From Gibbula magus (Eukaryota; Mollusca; Gastropoda; Trochida; Trochidae), in assembly GCA_936450465.1 (NCBI GenBank), contig CAKZFU010000065.1:1-64000 (forward strand): DNA of 64,000 nucleotides. The letters are read 5' to 3'. Made by a program: the position numbers and the translations under genes. Positions 1 to 11,801 of the stretch are shown piece after piece; the first letter of the stretch is position 1, and each line of letters starts with the position of its first letter. Below the pieces are notes generated by a model that was given only the letters and a program-made list of their open reading frames with translations, was not told the origin of the DNA and searched no databases.

Positions 1-26
1 CATAGGAGACCATCAAAAGTTGTCTA

Positions 27-46
27 GGCCAAAGTGACTTTTGGCC
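27..46. repeat. Inverted repeat 1 in monomer A
   Basis: GGCCAAA at 27-33 pairs with TTTGGCC at 40-46 around the 6-nt centre GTGACT. Seven perfect pairs could form a hairpin or cruciform. It overlaps the next inverted repeat by the shared GGCC at 43-46, so the two structures would be mutually exclusive. The same element occurs in nearly every A monomer; A' monomers have lost it because TGACTTTTGG is changed to TGTCTTTTTG. Confidence 0.85.
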
Positions 47-58
47 CAAAATTGGGCC
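43..58. repeat. Inverted repeat 2 in monomer A
   Basis: GGCCCAA at 43-49 pairs with TTGGGCC at 52-58 around a 2-nt centre (AA), giving a nearly continuous 16-bp palindrome. It is the most symmetric segment of the monomer and lies directly before the A-only 8-bp block. Confidence 0.85.
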
Positions 59-75
59 TACAGGAATGACTATAA

Positions 76-90
76 CGGCACGGTTTGCCG
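76..90. repeat. Inverted repeat 3 in monomer A
   Basis: CGGCA at 76-80 pairs with TGCCG at 86-90 around the 5-nt centre CGGTT. The arms are conserved in B (220-224 and 230-234, centre CGGGT), so the A/B diagnostic base at 84 lies in the loop and not in the stem. Confidence 0.7.
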
Positions 91-177
91 ATAAGACGCT
101 CACCGATTCCAAAAGTGAATTCGTCTATGCGACCGACAGCATGTGAGCTTCCATAGGAGACCATCAAAAGTTGTCTA

Positions 178-198
178 GGCCAAAGTCACCTTTTGGCC
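178..198. repeat. Inverted repeat 1 in monomer B
   Basis: GGCCAAA at 178-184 pairs with TTTGGCC at 192-198 around the 7-nt centre GTCACCT. The arms equal those of monomer A, while the core GTCAC is the reverse complement of the A core GTGAC. Confidence 0.8.
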
Positions 199-209
199 CA
201 TTTTTGGGC
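196..209. repeat. Inverted repeat 2 in monomer B
   Basis: GCCCA at 196-200 pairs with TGGGC at 205-209 around TTTT. It is shorter than the 7-bp-arm palindrome of A because the base after the right arm is A and the centre is T-rich. It reads like the reverse complement of the A element with one internal mismatch. Confidence 0.75.
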
Positions 210-241
210 ATGACTATAACGGCACGGGTTGCCGATAAGAC

Positions 242-248
242 GGTCACC
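242..248. other. B-specific GGTCACC heptamer (dimer phase marker)
   Basis: GGTCACC (a BstEII-type site, GGTNACC) occurs in ordinary B monomers and is replaced by GCTCACC in ordinary A monomers, so it recurs every 295 bp in regular parts of the array. Exceptions are informative: A'' monomers and the A copies starting at 28494, 39588 and 53293 also carry it, which marks exchange between A and B. Confidence 0.8.
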
Positions 249-2025
249 GATTCCAAAAGGGAATGCGTCTATGCGACCGGCAGCATGTGAGCTTCCATAG
301 GAGACCATCAAAAGTTGTCTAGGCCAAAGTGACTTTTGGCCCAAAATTGGGCCTACAGGAATGACTATAACGGCACGGTTTGCCGATAAGACGCTCACCG
401 ATTCCAAAAGTGAATGCGTCTATGCGACCGACAGCATGTGAGCTTCCATAGGAGACCATCAAAAGTTGTCTAGGCCAAAGTCACCTTTAGGCCCATTTTT
501 GGGCATGACTATAACGGCACGGGTTGCCGATAAGACGGTCACCGATTCCAAAAGGGAATGCGTCTATGCGACCGGCAGCATGTGAGCTTCCATAGGAGAC
601 CATCAAAAGTTGTCTAGGCCAAAGTGACTTTTGGCCCAAAATTGGGCCTACAGGAATGACTATAACGGCACGGTTTGCCGATAAGACGCTCACCGATTCC
701 AAAAGTGAATGCGTCTATGCGACCGACAGCATGTGAGCTTCCATAGGAGACCATCAAAAGTTGTCTAGGCCAAAGTCACCTTTTGGCCCATTTTTGGGCA
801 TGACTATAACGGCACGGGTTGCCGATAAGACGGTCACCGATTCCAAAAGGGAATGCGTCTATGCGACCGGCAGCATGTGAGCTTCCATAGGAGACCATCA
901 AAAGTTGTCTAGGCCAAAGTGACTTTTGGCCCAAAATTGGGCCTACAGGAATGACTATAACGGCACGGTTTGCCGATAAGACGCTCACCGATTCCAAAAG
1001 TGAATTCGTCTATGCGACCGACAGCATGTGAGCTTCCATAGGAGACCATCAAAAGTTGTCTAGGCCAAAGTCACCTTTTGGCCCATTTTTGGGCATGACT
1101 ATAACGGCACGGGTTGCCGATAAGACGGTCACCGATTCCAAAAGGGAATGCGTCTATGCGACCGGCAGCATGTGAGCTTCCATAGGAGACCATCAAAAGT
1201 TGTCTAGGCCAAAGTGACTTTTGGCCCAAAATTGGGCCTACAGGAATGACTATAACGGCACGGTTTGCCGATAAGACGCTCACCGATTCCAAAAGTGAAT
1301 GCGTCTATGCGACCGACAGCATGTGAGCTTCCATAGGAGACCATCAAAAGTTGTCTAGGCCAAAGTCACCTTTTGGCCCATTTTTGGGCATGACTATAAC
1401 GGCACGGGTTGCCGATAAGACGGTCACCGATTCCAAAAGGGAATGCGTCTATGCGACCGGCAGCATGTGAGCTTCCATAGGAGACCATCAAAAGTTGTCT
1501 AGGCCAAAGTGACTTTTGGCCCAAAATTGGGCCTACAGGAATGACTATAACGGCACGGTTTGCCGATAAGACGCTCACCGATTCCAAAAGTGAATGCGTC
1601 TATGCGACCGACAGCATGTGAGCTTCCATAGGAGACCATCAAAAGTTGTCTAGGCCAAAGTCACCTTTTGGCCCATTTTTGGGCATGACTATAACGGCAC
1701 GGGTTGCCGATAAGACGGTCACCGATTCCAAAAGGGAATGCGTCTATGCGACCGGCAGCATGTGAGCTTCCATAGGAGACCATCAAAAGTTGTCTAGGCC
1801 AAAGTGACTTTTGGCCCAAAATTGGGCCTACAGGAATGACTATAACGGCACGGTTTGCCGATAAGACGCTCACCGATTCCAAAAGTGAATGCGTCTATGC
1901 GACCGACAGCATGTGAGCTTCCATAGGAGACCATCAAAAGTTGTCTAGGCCAAAGTCACCTTTTGGCCCATTTTTGGGCATGACTATAACGGCACGGGTT
2001 GCCGATAAGACGGTCACCGATTCCA

Positions 2026-2031
2026 AAAAGG
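2026..2031 (+). other. 1-bp insertion in an A tract of a B monomer
   Basis: TTCCAAAAAGGG replaces the usual TTCCAAAAGGG, adding one A. The B monomer here is 145 bp and all later monomer starts in the block are shifted by +1. It is either a real slippage event or a homopolymer consensus error. Confidence 0.8.
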
Positions 2032-5000
2032 GAATGCGTCTATGCGACCGGCAGCATGTGAGCTTCCATAGGAGACCATCAAAAGTTGTCTAGGCCAAAG
2101 TGACTTTTGGCCCAAAATTGGGCCTACAGGAATGACTATAACGGCACGGTTTGCCGATAAGACGCTCACCGATTCCAAAAGTGAATGCGTCTATGCGACC
2201 GACAGCATGTGAGCTTCCATAGGAGACCATCAAAAGTTGTCTAGGCCAAAGTCACCTTTTGGCCCATTTTTGGGCATGACTATAACGGCACGGGTTGCCG
2301 ATAAGACGGTCACCGATTCCAAAAGGGAATGCGTCTATGCGACCGGCAGCATGTGAGCTTCCATAGGAGACCATCAAAAGTTGTCTAGGCCAAAGTGACT
2401 TTTGGCCCAAAATTGGGCCTACAGGAATGACTATAACGGCACGGTTTGCCGATAAGACGCTCACCGATTCCAAAAGTGAATGCGTCTATGCGACCGACAG
2501 CATGTGAGCTTCCATAGGAGACCATCAAAAGTTGTCTAGGCCAAAGTCACCTTTTGGCCCATTTTTGGGCATGACTATAATGGCACGGGTTGCCGATAAG
2601 ACGGTCACCGATTCCAAAAGGGAATGCGTCTATGCGACCGGCAGCATGTGAGCTTCCATAGGAGACCATCAAAAGTTGTCTAGGCCAAAGTGACTTTTGG
2701 CCCAAAATTGGGCCTACAGGAATGACTATAACGGCACGGTTTGCCGATAAGACGCTCACCGATTCCAAAAGTGAATGCGTCTATGCGACCGACAGCATGT
2801 GAGCTTCCATAGGAGACCATCAAAAGTTGTCTAGGCCAAAGTCACCTTTTGGCCCATTTTTGGGCATGACTATAACGGCACGGGTTGCCGATAAGACGGT
2901 CACCGATTCCAAAAGGGAATGCGTCTATGCGACCGGCAGCATGTGAGCTTCCATAGGAGACCATCAAAAGTTGTCTAGGCCAAAGTGACTTTTGGCCCAA
3001 AATTGGGCCTACAGGAATGACTATAACGGCACGGTTTGCCGATAAGACGCTCACCGATTCCAAAAGTGAATGCGTCTATGCGACCGACAGCATGTGAGCT
3101 TCCATAGGAGACCATCAAAAGTTGTCTAGGCCAAAGTCACCTTTTGGCCCATTTTTGGGCATGACTATAACGGCACGGGTTGCCGATAAGACGGTCACCG
3201 ATTCCAAAAGGGAATGCGTCTATGCGACCGGCAGCATGTGAGCTTCCATAGGAGACCATCAAAAGTTGTCTAGGCCAAAGTGACTTTTGGCCCAAAATTG
3301 GGCCTACAGGAATGACTATAACGGCACGGTTTGCCGATAAGACGCTCACCGATTCCAAAAGTGAATTCGTCTATGCGACCGACAGCATGTGAGCTTCCAT
3401 AGGAGACCATCAAAAGTTGTCTAGGCCAAAGTCACCTTTTGGCCCATTTTTGGGCATGACTATAACGGCACGGGTTGCCGATAAGACGGTCACCGATTCC
3501 AAAAGGGAATGCGTCTATGCGACCGGCAGCATGTGAGCTTCCATAGGAGACCATCAAAAGTTGTCTAGGCCAAAGTGACTTTTGGCCCAAAATTGGGCCT
3601 ACAGGAATGACTATAACGGCACGGTTTGCCGATAAGACGCTCACCGATTCCAAAAGTGAATGCGTCTATGCGACCGACAGCATGTGAGCTTCCATAGGAG
3701 ACCATCAAAAGTTGTCTAGGCCAAAGTCACCTTTTGGCCCATTTTTGGGCATGACTATAACGGCACGGGTTGCCGATAAGACGGTCACCGATTCCAAAAG
3801 GGAATGCGTCTATGCGACCGGCAGCATGTGAGCTTCCATAGGAGACCATCAAAAGTTGTCTAGGCCAAAGTGACTTTTGGCCCAAAATTGGGCCTACAGG
3901 AATGACTATAACGGCACGGTTTGCCTATAAGACGCTCACCGATTCCAAAAGTGAATGCGTCTATGCAACCGACAGCATGTGAGCTTCCATAGGAGACCAT
4001 CAAAAGTTGTCTAGGCCAAAGTCACCTTTTGGCCCATTTTTGGGCATGACTATAACGGCACGGGTTGCCGATAAGACGGTCACCGATTCCAAAAGGGAAT
4101 GCGTCTATGCGACCGGCAGCATGTGAGCTTCCATAGGAGACCATCAAAAGTTGTCTAGGCCAAAGTGACTTTTGGCCCAAAATTGGGCCTACAGGAATGA
4201 CTATAACGGCACGGTTTGCCGATAAGACGCTCACCGATTCCAAAAGTGAATGCGTCTATGCGACCGACAGCATGTGAGCTTCCATAGGAGACCATCAAAA
4301 GTTGTCTAGGCCAAAGTCACCTTTTGGCCCATTTTTGGGCATGACTATAACGGCACGGGTTGCCGATAAGACGGTCACCGATTCCAAAAGGGAATGCGTC
4401 TATGCGACCGGCAGCATGTGAGCTTCCATAGGAGACCATCAAAAGTTGTCTAGGCCAAAGTGACTTTTGGCCCAAAATTGGGCCTACAGGAATGACTATA
4501 ACGGCACGGTTTGCCGATAAGACGCTCACCGATTCCAAAAGTGAATGCGTCTATGCGACCGACAGCATGTGAGCTTCCATAGGAGACCATCAAAAGTTGT
4601 CTAGGCCAAAGTCACCTTTTGGCCCATTTTTGGGCATGACTATAACGGCACGGGTTGCCGATAAGACGGTCACCGATTCCAAAAGGGAATGCGTCTATGC
4701 GACCGGCAGCATGTGAGCTTCCATAGGAGACCATCAAAAGTTGTCTAGGCCAAAGTGACTTTTGGCCCAAAATTGGGCCTACAGGAATGACTATAACGGC
4801 ACGGTTTGCCGATAAGACGCTCACCGATTCCAAAAGTGAATGCGTCTATGCGACCGACAGCATGTGAGCTTCCATAGGAGACCATCAAAAGTTGTCTAGG
4901 CCAAAGTCACCTTTTGGCCCATTTTTGGGCATGACTATAACGGCACGGGTTGCCGATAAGACGGTCACCGATTCCAAAAGGGAATGCGTCTATGCGACCG

Positions 5001-5200
5001 GCAGCATGTGAGCTTCCATAGGAGACCATCAAAAGTTGTCTAGGCCAAAGTGACTTTTGGCCCAAAATTGGGCCTACAGGAATGACTATAACGGCACGGT
5101 TTGCCGATAAGACGCTCACCGATTCCAAAAGTGAATGCGTCTATGCGACCGACAGCATGTGAGCTTCCATAGGAGACCATCAAAAGTTGTCTAGGCCAAA

Positions 5201-5730
5201 GTCACCTTTTTGGCCCATTTTTGGGCATGACTATAACGGCACGGGTTGCCGATAAGACGGTCACCGATTCCAAAAGGGAATGCGTCTATGCGACCGGCAG
5301 CATGTGAGCTTCCATAGGAGACCATCAAAAGTTGTCTAGGCCAAAGTGACTTTTGGCCCAAAATTGGGCCTACAGGAATGACTATAACGGCACGGTTTGC
5401 CGATAAGACGCTCACCGATTCCAAAAGTGAATGCGTCCTATGCGACCGACAGCATGTGAGCTTCCATAGGAGACCATCAAAAGTTGTCTAGGCCAAAGTC
5501 ACCTTTTGGCCCATTTTTGGGCATGACTATAACGGCACGGGTTGCCGATAAGACGGTCACCGATTCCAAAAGGGAATGCGTCTATGCGACCGGCAGCATG
5601 TGAGCTTCCATAGGAGACCATCAAAAGTTGTCTAGGCCAAAGTGACTTTTGGCCCAAAATTGGGCCTACAGGAATGACTATAACGGCACGGTTTGCCGAT
5701 AAGACGCTCACCGATTCCAAAAGTGAACGT
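5201..5730 (+). other. Cluster of three small indels (+1, +1, -2)
   Basis: An extra T in the T tract at 5206-5211, an extra C at 5437 (GCGTCCTA) and loss of TG at 5726 (GTGAACGTC) fall within about 520 bp of an otherwise nearly indel-free block. They sum to zero, so the 295-bp register is restored afterwards. Confidence 0.8.
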
Positions 5731-8700
5731 CTATGCGACCGACAGCATGTGAGCTTCCATAGGAGACCATCAAAAGTTGTCTAGGCCAAAGTCACCTTTT
5801 GGCCCATTTTTGGGCATGACTATAACGGCACGGGTTGCCGATAAGACGGTCACCGATTCCAAAAGGGAATGCGTCTATGCGACCGGCAGCATGTGAGCTT
5901 CCATAGGAGACCATCAAAAGTTGTCTAGGCCAAAGTGACTTTTGGCCCAAAATTGGGCCTACAGGAATGACTATAACGGCACGGTTTGCCGATAAGACGC
6001 TCACCGATTCCAAAAGTGAATTCGTCTATGCGACCGACAGCATGTGAGCTTCCATAGGAGACCATCAAAAGTTGTCTAGGCCAAAGTCACCTTTTGGCCC
6101 ATTTTTGGGCATGACTATAACGGCACGGGTTGCCGATAAGACGGTCACCGATTCCAAAAGGGAATGCGTCTATGCGACCGGCAGCATGTGAGCTTCCATA
6201 GGAGACCATCAAAAGTTGTCTAGGCCAAAGTGACTTTTGGCCCAAAATTGGGCCTACAGGAATGACTATAACGGCACGGTTTGCCGATAAGACGCTCACC
6301 GATTCCAAAAGTGAATGCGTCTATGCGACCGACAGCATGTGAGCTTCCATAGGAGACCATCAAAAGTTGTCTAGGCCAAAGTCACCTTTTGGCCCATTTT
6401 TGGGCATGACTATAACGGCACGGGTTGCCGATAAGACGGTCACCGATTCCAAAAGGGAATGCGTCTATGCGACCGGCAGCATGTGAGCTTCCATAGGAGA
6501 CCATCAAAAGTTGTCTAGGCCAAAGTGACTTTTGGCCCAAAATTGGGCCTACAGGAATGACTATAACGGCACGGTTTGCCGATAAGACGCTCACCGATTC
6601 CAAAAGTGAATGCGTCTATGCGACCGACAGCATGTGAGCTTCCATAGGAGACCATCAAAAGTTGTCTAGGCCAAAGTCACCTTTTGGCCCATTTTTGGGC
6701 ATGACTATAACGGCACGGGTTGCCGATAAGACGGTCACCGATTCCAAAAGGGAATGCGTCTATGCGACCGGCAGCATGTGAGCTTCCATAGGAGACCATC
6801 AAAAGTTGTCTAGGCCAAAGTGACTTTTGGCCCAAAATTGGGCCTACAGGAATGACTATAACGGCACGGTTTGCCGATAAGACGCTCACCGATTCCAAAA
6901 GTGAATGCGTCTATGCGACCGACAGCATGTGAGCTTCCATAGGAGACCATCAAAAGTTGTCTAGGCCAAAGTCACCTTTTGGCCCATTTTTGGGCATGAC
7001 TATAACGGCACGGGTTGCCGATAAGACGGTCACCGATTCCAAAAGGGAATGCGTCTATGCGACCGGCAGCATGTGAGCTTCCATAGGAGACCATCAAAAG
7101 TTGTCTAGGCCAAAGTGACTTTTGGCCCAAAATTGGGCCTACAGGAATGACTATAACGGCACGGTTTGCCGATAAGACGCTCACCGATTCCAAAAGTGAA
7201 TGCGTCTATGCGACCGACAGCATGTGAGCTTCCATAGGAGACCATCAAAAGTTGTCTAGGCCAAAGTCACCTTTTGGCCCATTTTTGGGCATGACTATAA
7301 CGGCACGGGTTGCCGATAAGACGGTCACCGATTCCAAAAGGGAATGCGTCTATGCGACCGGCAGCATGTGAGCTTCCATAGGAGACCATCAAAAGTTGTC
7401 TAGGCCAAAGTGACTTTTGGCCCAAAATTGGGCCTACAGGAATGACTATAACGGCACGGTTTGCCGATAAGACGCTCACCGATTCCAAAAGTGAATGCGT
7501 CTATGCGACCGACAGCATGTGAGCTTCCATAGGAGACCATCAAAAGTTGTCTAGGCCAAAGTCACCTTTTGGCCCATTTTTGGGCATGACTATAACGGCA
7601 CGGGTTGCCGATAAGACGGTCACCGATTCCAAAAGGGAATGCGTCTATGCGACCGGCAGCATGTGAGCTTCCATAGGAGACCATCAAAAGTTGTCTAGGC
7701 CAAAGTGACTTTTGGCCCAAAATTGGGCCTACAGGAATTACTATAACGGCACGGTTTGCCGATAAGACGCTCACCGATTCCAAAAGTGAATGCGTCTATG
7801 CGACCGACAGCATGTGAGCTTCCATAGGAGACCATCAAAAGTTGTCTAGGCCAAAGTCACCTTTTGGCCCATTTTTGGGCATGACTATAACGGCACGGGT
7901 TGCCGATAAGACGGTCACCGATTCCAAAAGGGAATGCGTCTATGCGACCGGCAGCATGTGAGCTTCCATAGGAGACCATCAAAAGTTGTCTAGGCCAAAG
8001 TGACTTTTGGCCCAAAATTGGGCCTACAGGAATGACTATAACGGCACGGTTTGCCGATAAGACGCTCACCGATTCCAAAAGTGAATTCGTCTATGCGACC
8101 GACAGCATGTGAGCTTCCATAGGAGACCATCAAAAGTTGTCTAGGCCAAAGTCACCTTTTGGCCCATTTTTGGGCATGACTATAACGGCACGGGTTGCCG
8201 ATAAGACGGTCACCGATTCCAAAAGGGAATGCGTCTATGCGACCGGCAGCATGTGAGCTTCCATAGGAGACCATCAAAAGTTGTCTAGGCCAAAGTGACT
8301 TTTGGCCCAAAATTGGGCCTACAGGAATGACTATAACGGCACGGTTTGCCGATAAGACGCTCACCGATTCCAAAAGTGAATGCGTCTATGCGACCGACAG
8401 CATGTGAGCTTCCATAGGAGACCATCAAAAGTTGTCTAGGCCAAAGTCACCTTTTGGCCCAATTTTGGGCATGACTATAACGGCACGGGTTGCCGATAAG
8501 ACGGTCACCGATTCCAAAAGGGAATGCGTCTATGCGACCGGCAGCATGTGAGCTTCCATAGGAGACCATCAAAAGTTGTCTAGGCCAAAGTGACTTTTGG
8601 CCCAAAATTGGGCCTACAGGAATGACTATAACGGCACGGTTTGCCGATAAGACGCTCACCGATTCCAAAAGTGAATGCGTCTATGCAACCGACAGCATGT

Positions 8701-9297
8701 GAGCTTCCATAGGAGACCATCAAAAGTTGTCTAGGCCAAAGTCACCTTTTGGCCCATTTTTGGGCATGACTATAACGGCACGGGTTGCCGATAAGACGGT
8801 CACCGATTCCAAAAGGGAATGCGTCTATGCGACCGGCAGCATGTGAGCTTCCATAGGAGACCATCAAAAGTTGTCTAGGCCAAAGTGACTTTTGGCCCAA
8901 AATTGGGCCTACAGGAATGACTATAACGGCACGGTTTGCCGATAAGACGCTCACCGATTCCAAAAGTGAATGCGTCTATGCGACCGACAGCATGTGAGCT
9001 TCCATAGGAGACCATCAAAAGTTGTCTAGGCCAAAGTCACCTTTTGGCCCATTTTTGGGCATGACTATAACGGCACGGGTTGCCGATAAGACGGTCACCG
9101 ATTCCAAAAGGGAATGCGTCTATGCGACCGGCAGCATGTGAGCTTCCATAGGAGACCATCAAAAGTTGTCTAGGCCAAAGTGACTTTTGGCCCAAAATTG
9201 GGCCTACAGGAATGACTATAACGGCACGGTTTGCCGATAAGACGCTCACCGATTCCAAAAGTGAATGCGTCTATGCGACCGACAGCATGTGAGCTTC

Positions 9298-10182
9298 CAT
9301 AGGAGACCATCAAAAGTTGTCTAGGCCAAAGTCACCTTTTGGCCCATTTTTGGGCATGACTATAACGGCACGGGTTGCCGATAAGACGGTCACCGATTCC
9401 AAAAGGGAATGCGTCTATGCGACCGGCAGCATGTGAGCTTCCATAGGAGACCATCAAAAGTTGTCTAGGCCAAAGTCACCTTTTGGCCCATTTTTGGGCA
9501 TGACTATAACGGCACGGGTTGCCGATAAGACGGTCACCGATTCCAAAAGGGAATGCGTCTATGCGACCGGCAGCATGTGAGCTTCCATAGGAGACCATCA
9601 AAAGTTGTCTAGGCCAAAGTCACCTTTTGGCCCATTTTTGGGCATGACTATAACGGCACGGGTTGCCGATAAGACGGTCACCGATTCCAAAAGGGAATGC
9701 GTCTATGCGACCGGCAGCATGTGAGCTTCCATAGGAGACCATCAAAAGTTGTCTAGGCCAAAGTGACTTTTGGCCCAAAATTGGGCCTACAGGAATGACT
9801 ATAACGGCACGGTTTGCCGATAAGACGCTCACCGATTCCAAAAGGGAATGCGTCTATGCGACCGGCAGCATGTGAGCTTCCATAGGAGACCATCAAAAGT
9901 TGTCTAGGCCAAAGTGTCTTTTTGCCAAAAATTGGGCCTACAGGAATGACTATAACGGCACGGTTTGCCGATAAGACGCTCACCGATTCCAAAAGTGAAT
10001 GCGTCTATGCGACCGACAGCATGTGAGCTTCCATAGGAGACCATCAAAAGTTGTCTAGGCCAAAGTGACTTTTGGCCCAAAATTGGGCCTACAGGAATGA
10101 CTATAACGGCACGGTTTGCCGATAAGACGCTCACCGATTCCAAAAGTGAATGCGTCTATGCGACCGACAGCATGTGAGCTTC
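9298..10182 (+). repeat. Irregular segment: B-B-B-A/B-A'-A (885 bp)
   Basis: Three B monomers in a row (9298, 9442, 9586) are followed by an A/B chimera (9730-9880), an A' variant (9881-10031) and an ordinary A (10032-10182). The chimera is A through GCTCACC and B from AAAAGGG onward. A' carries GTGTCTTTTTGCC. The same six-monomer order and exact length return at 16069-16953, and a version lacking the last A lies at 11068-11801. Confidence 0.88.
9881..10031 (+). repeat. A' monomer, subtype 1
   Basis: An A monomer in which GTGACTTTTGGCCC is replaced by GTGTCTTTTTGCCA, abolishing both overlapping inverted repeats. Subtype 1 (TTGCCAAAAATTGGG) occurs only here, at 11651 and at 16652. It is preceded by an A/B chimera, as for almost every A' in the window. 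Confidence 0.88.
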
Positions 10183-11067
10183 CATAGGAGACCATCAAAA
10201 GTTGTCTAGGCCAAAGTCACCTTTTGGCCCATTTTTGGGCATGACTATAACGGCACGGGTTGCCGATAAGACGGTCACCGATTCCAAAAGGGAATGCGTC
10301 TATGCGACCGGCAGCATGTGAGCTTCCATAGGAGACCATCAAAAGTTGTCTAGGCCAAAGTGACTTTTGGCCCAAAATTGGGCCTACAGGAATGACTATA
10401 ACGGCACGGTTTGCCGATTAGACGCTCACCGATTCCAAAAGTGAATGCGTCTATGCGACCGACAGCATGTGAGCTTCCATAGGAGACCATCAAAAGTTGT
10501 CTAGGCCAAAGTCACCTTTTGGCCCATTTTTGGGCATGACTATAACGGCACGGGTTGCCGATAAGACGGTCACCGATTCCAAAAGGGAATGCGTCTATGC
10601 GACCGGCAGCATGTGAGCTTCCATAGGAGACCATCAAAAGTTGTCTAGGCCAAAGTGACTTTTGGCCCAAAATTGGGCCTACAGGAATGACTATAACGGC
10701 ACGGTTTGCCGATAAGACGCTCACCGATTCCAAAAGTGAATGCGTCTATGCGACCGACAGCATGTGAGCTTCCATAGGAGACCATCAAAAGTTGTCTAGG
10801 CCAAAGTCACCTTTTGGCCCATTTTTGGGCATGACTATAACGGCACGGGTTGCCGATAAGACGGTCACCGATTCCAAAAGGGAATGCGTCTATGCGACCG
10901 GCAGCATGTGAGCTTCCATAGGAGACCATCAAAAGTTGTCTAGGCCAAAGTGACTTTTGGCCCAAAATTGGGCCTACAGGAATGACTATAACGGCACGGT
11001 TTGCCGATAAGACGCTCACCGATTCCAAAAGTGAATGCGTCTATGCGACCGACAGCATGTGAGCTTC
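10183..11067 (+). repeat. Three regular B-A dimers
   Basis: Dimers start at 10183, 10478 and 10773. The only change I noticed is GATTAGACG for GATAAGACG near 10418. Nothing else is present. Confidence 0.88.
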
Positions 11068-11801
11068 CATAGGAGACCATCAAAAGTTGTCTAGGCCAAA
11101 GTCACCTTTTGGCCCATTTTTGGGCCTGACTATAACGGCACGGGTTGCCGATAAGACGGTCACCGATTCCAAAAGGGAATGCGTCTATGCGACCGGCAGC
11201 ATGTGAGCTTCCATAGGAGACCATCAAAAGTTGTCTAGGCCAAAGTCACCTTTTGGCCCATTTTTGGGCATGACTATAACGGCACGGGTTGCCGATAAGA
11301 CGGTCACCGATTCCAAAAGGGAATGCGTCTATGCGACCGGCAGCATGTGAGCTTCCATAGGAGACCATCAAAAGTTGTCTAGGCCAAAGTCACCTTTTGG
11401 CCCATTTTTGGGCATGACTATAACGGCACGGGTTGCCGATAAGACGGTCACCGATTCCAAAAGGGAATGCGTCTATGCGACCGGCAGCATGTGAGCTTCC
11501 ATAGGAGACCATCAAAAGTTGTCTAGGCCAAAGTGACTTTTGGCCCAAAATTGGGCCTACAGGAATGACTATAACGGCACGGTTTGCCGATAAGACGTTC
11601 ACCGATTCCAAAAGGGAATGCGTCTATGCGACCGGCAGCATGTGAGCTTCCATAGGAGACCATCAAAAGTTGTCTAGGCCAAAGTGTCTTTTTGCCAAAA
11701 ATTGGGCCTACAGGAATGACTATAACGGCACGGTTTGCCGATAAGACGCTCACCGATTCCAAAAGTGAATGCGTCTATGCGACCGACAGCATGTGAGCTT
11801 C
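11068..11801 (+). repeat. Irregular segment: B-B-B-A/B-A' (734 bp)
   Basis: B monomers start at 11068 (with GGGCCTGAC for GGGCATGAC), 11212 and 11356, followed by an A/B chimera at 11500-11650 (with GACGTTC) and a subtype-1 A' at 11651-11801. The trailing A of the related 9298 segment is missing, so the segment is 151 bp shorter and joins B directly. Confidence 0.87.

Larger units (their letters stand above)
1..151 (+). repeat. Monomer A (151 bp), first copy and reference
   Basis: Reference A unit. Diagnostic A states are T at 84 (CGGTTT), C at 99 (GACGCTC), T at 116 (AAAAGTG) and A at 136 (CCGACAG), plus the A-only 8-bp block CTACAGGA at 58-65 and the dyad centre GTGAC at 34-38. It contains three inverted repeats (27-46, 43-58, 76-90). 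This copy differs from most A copies by T at 121, which creates GAATTC at 117-122. The unit start is a convention set by the window edge; the true biological phase is unknown. Confidence 0.95.
152..295 (+). repeat. Monomer B (144 bp), first copy and reference
   Basis: Reference B unit, similar to A along its whole length. Diagnostic B states are CGGGTT (228), GACGGTC (243), AAAAGGG (260) and CCGGCAG (280). It lacks the A-only CTACAGGA block and has one extra C in GTCACC (net -7 bp against A). Its dyad centres read GTCAC and TTTT where A has GTGAC and AAAT. The heptamer GGTCACC at 242-248 is present in ordinary B but not in ordinary A. Confidence 0.95.
1..9297 (+). repeat. Homogeneous dimer block 1: A plus 31 B-A dimers
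   Basis: Strict A-B alternation with very few private changes. I see GAATTC-forming variants at 117, 1002, 3363, 6018 and 8083; single-base changes at 489, 2581, 3926, 3967, 7739, 8462 and 8687; and small indels near 2030, 5206-5211, 5437 and 5726. No gene or other feature is present. Such low divergence between copies indicates recent homogenisation of this stretch. Confidence 0.92.

Noticed and set aside
27..58. Rho-independent terminator, because of a GC-rich hairpin near a T tract.
   Set aside because: It is repeated about 430 times in a non-coding satellite of eukaryotic type, with no transcript unit to terminate.
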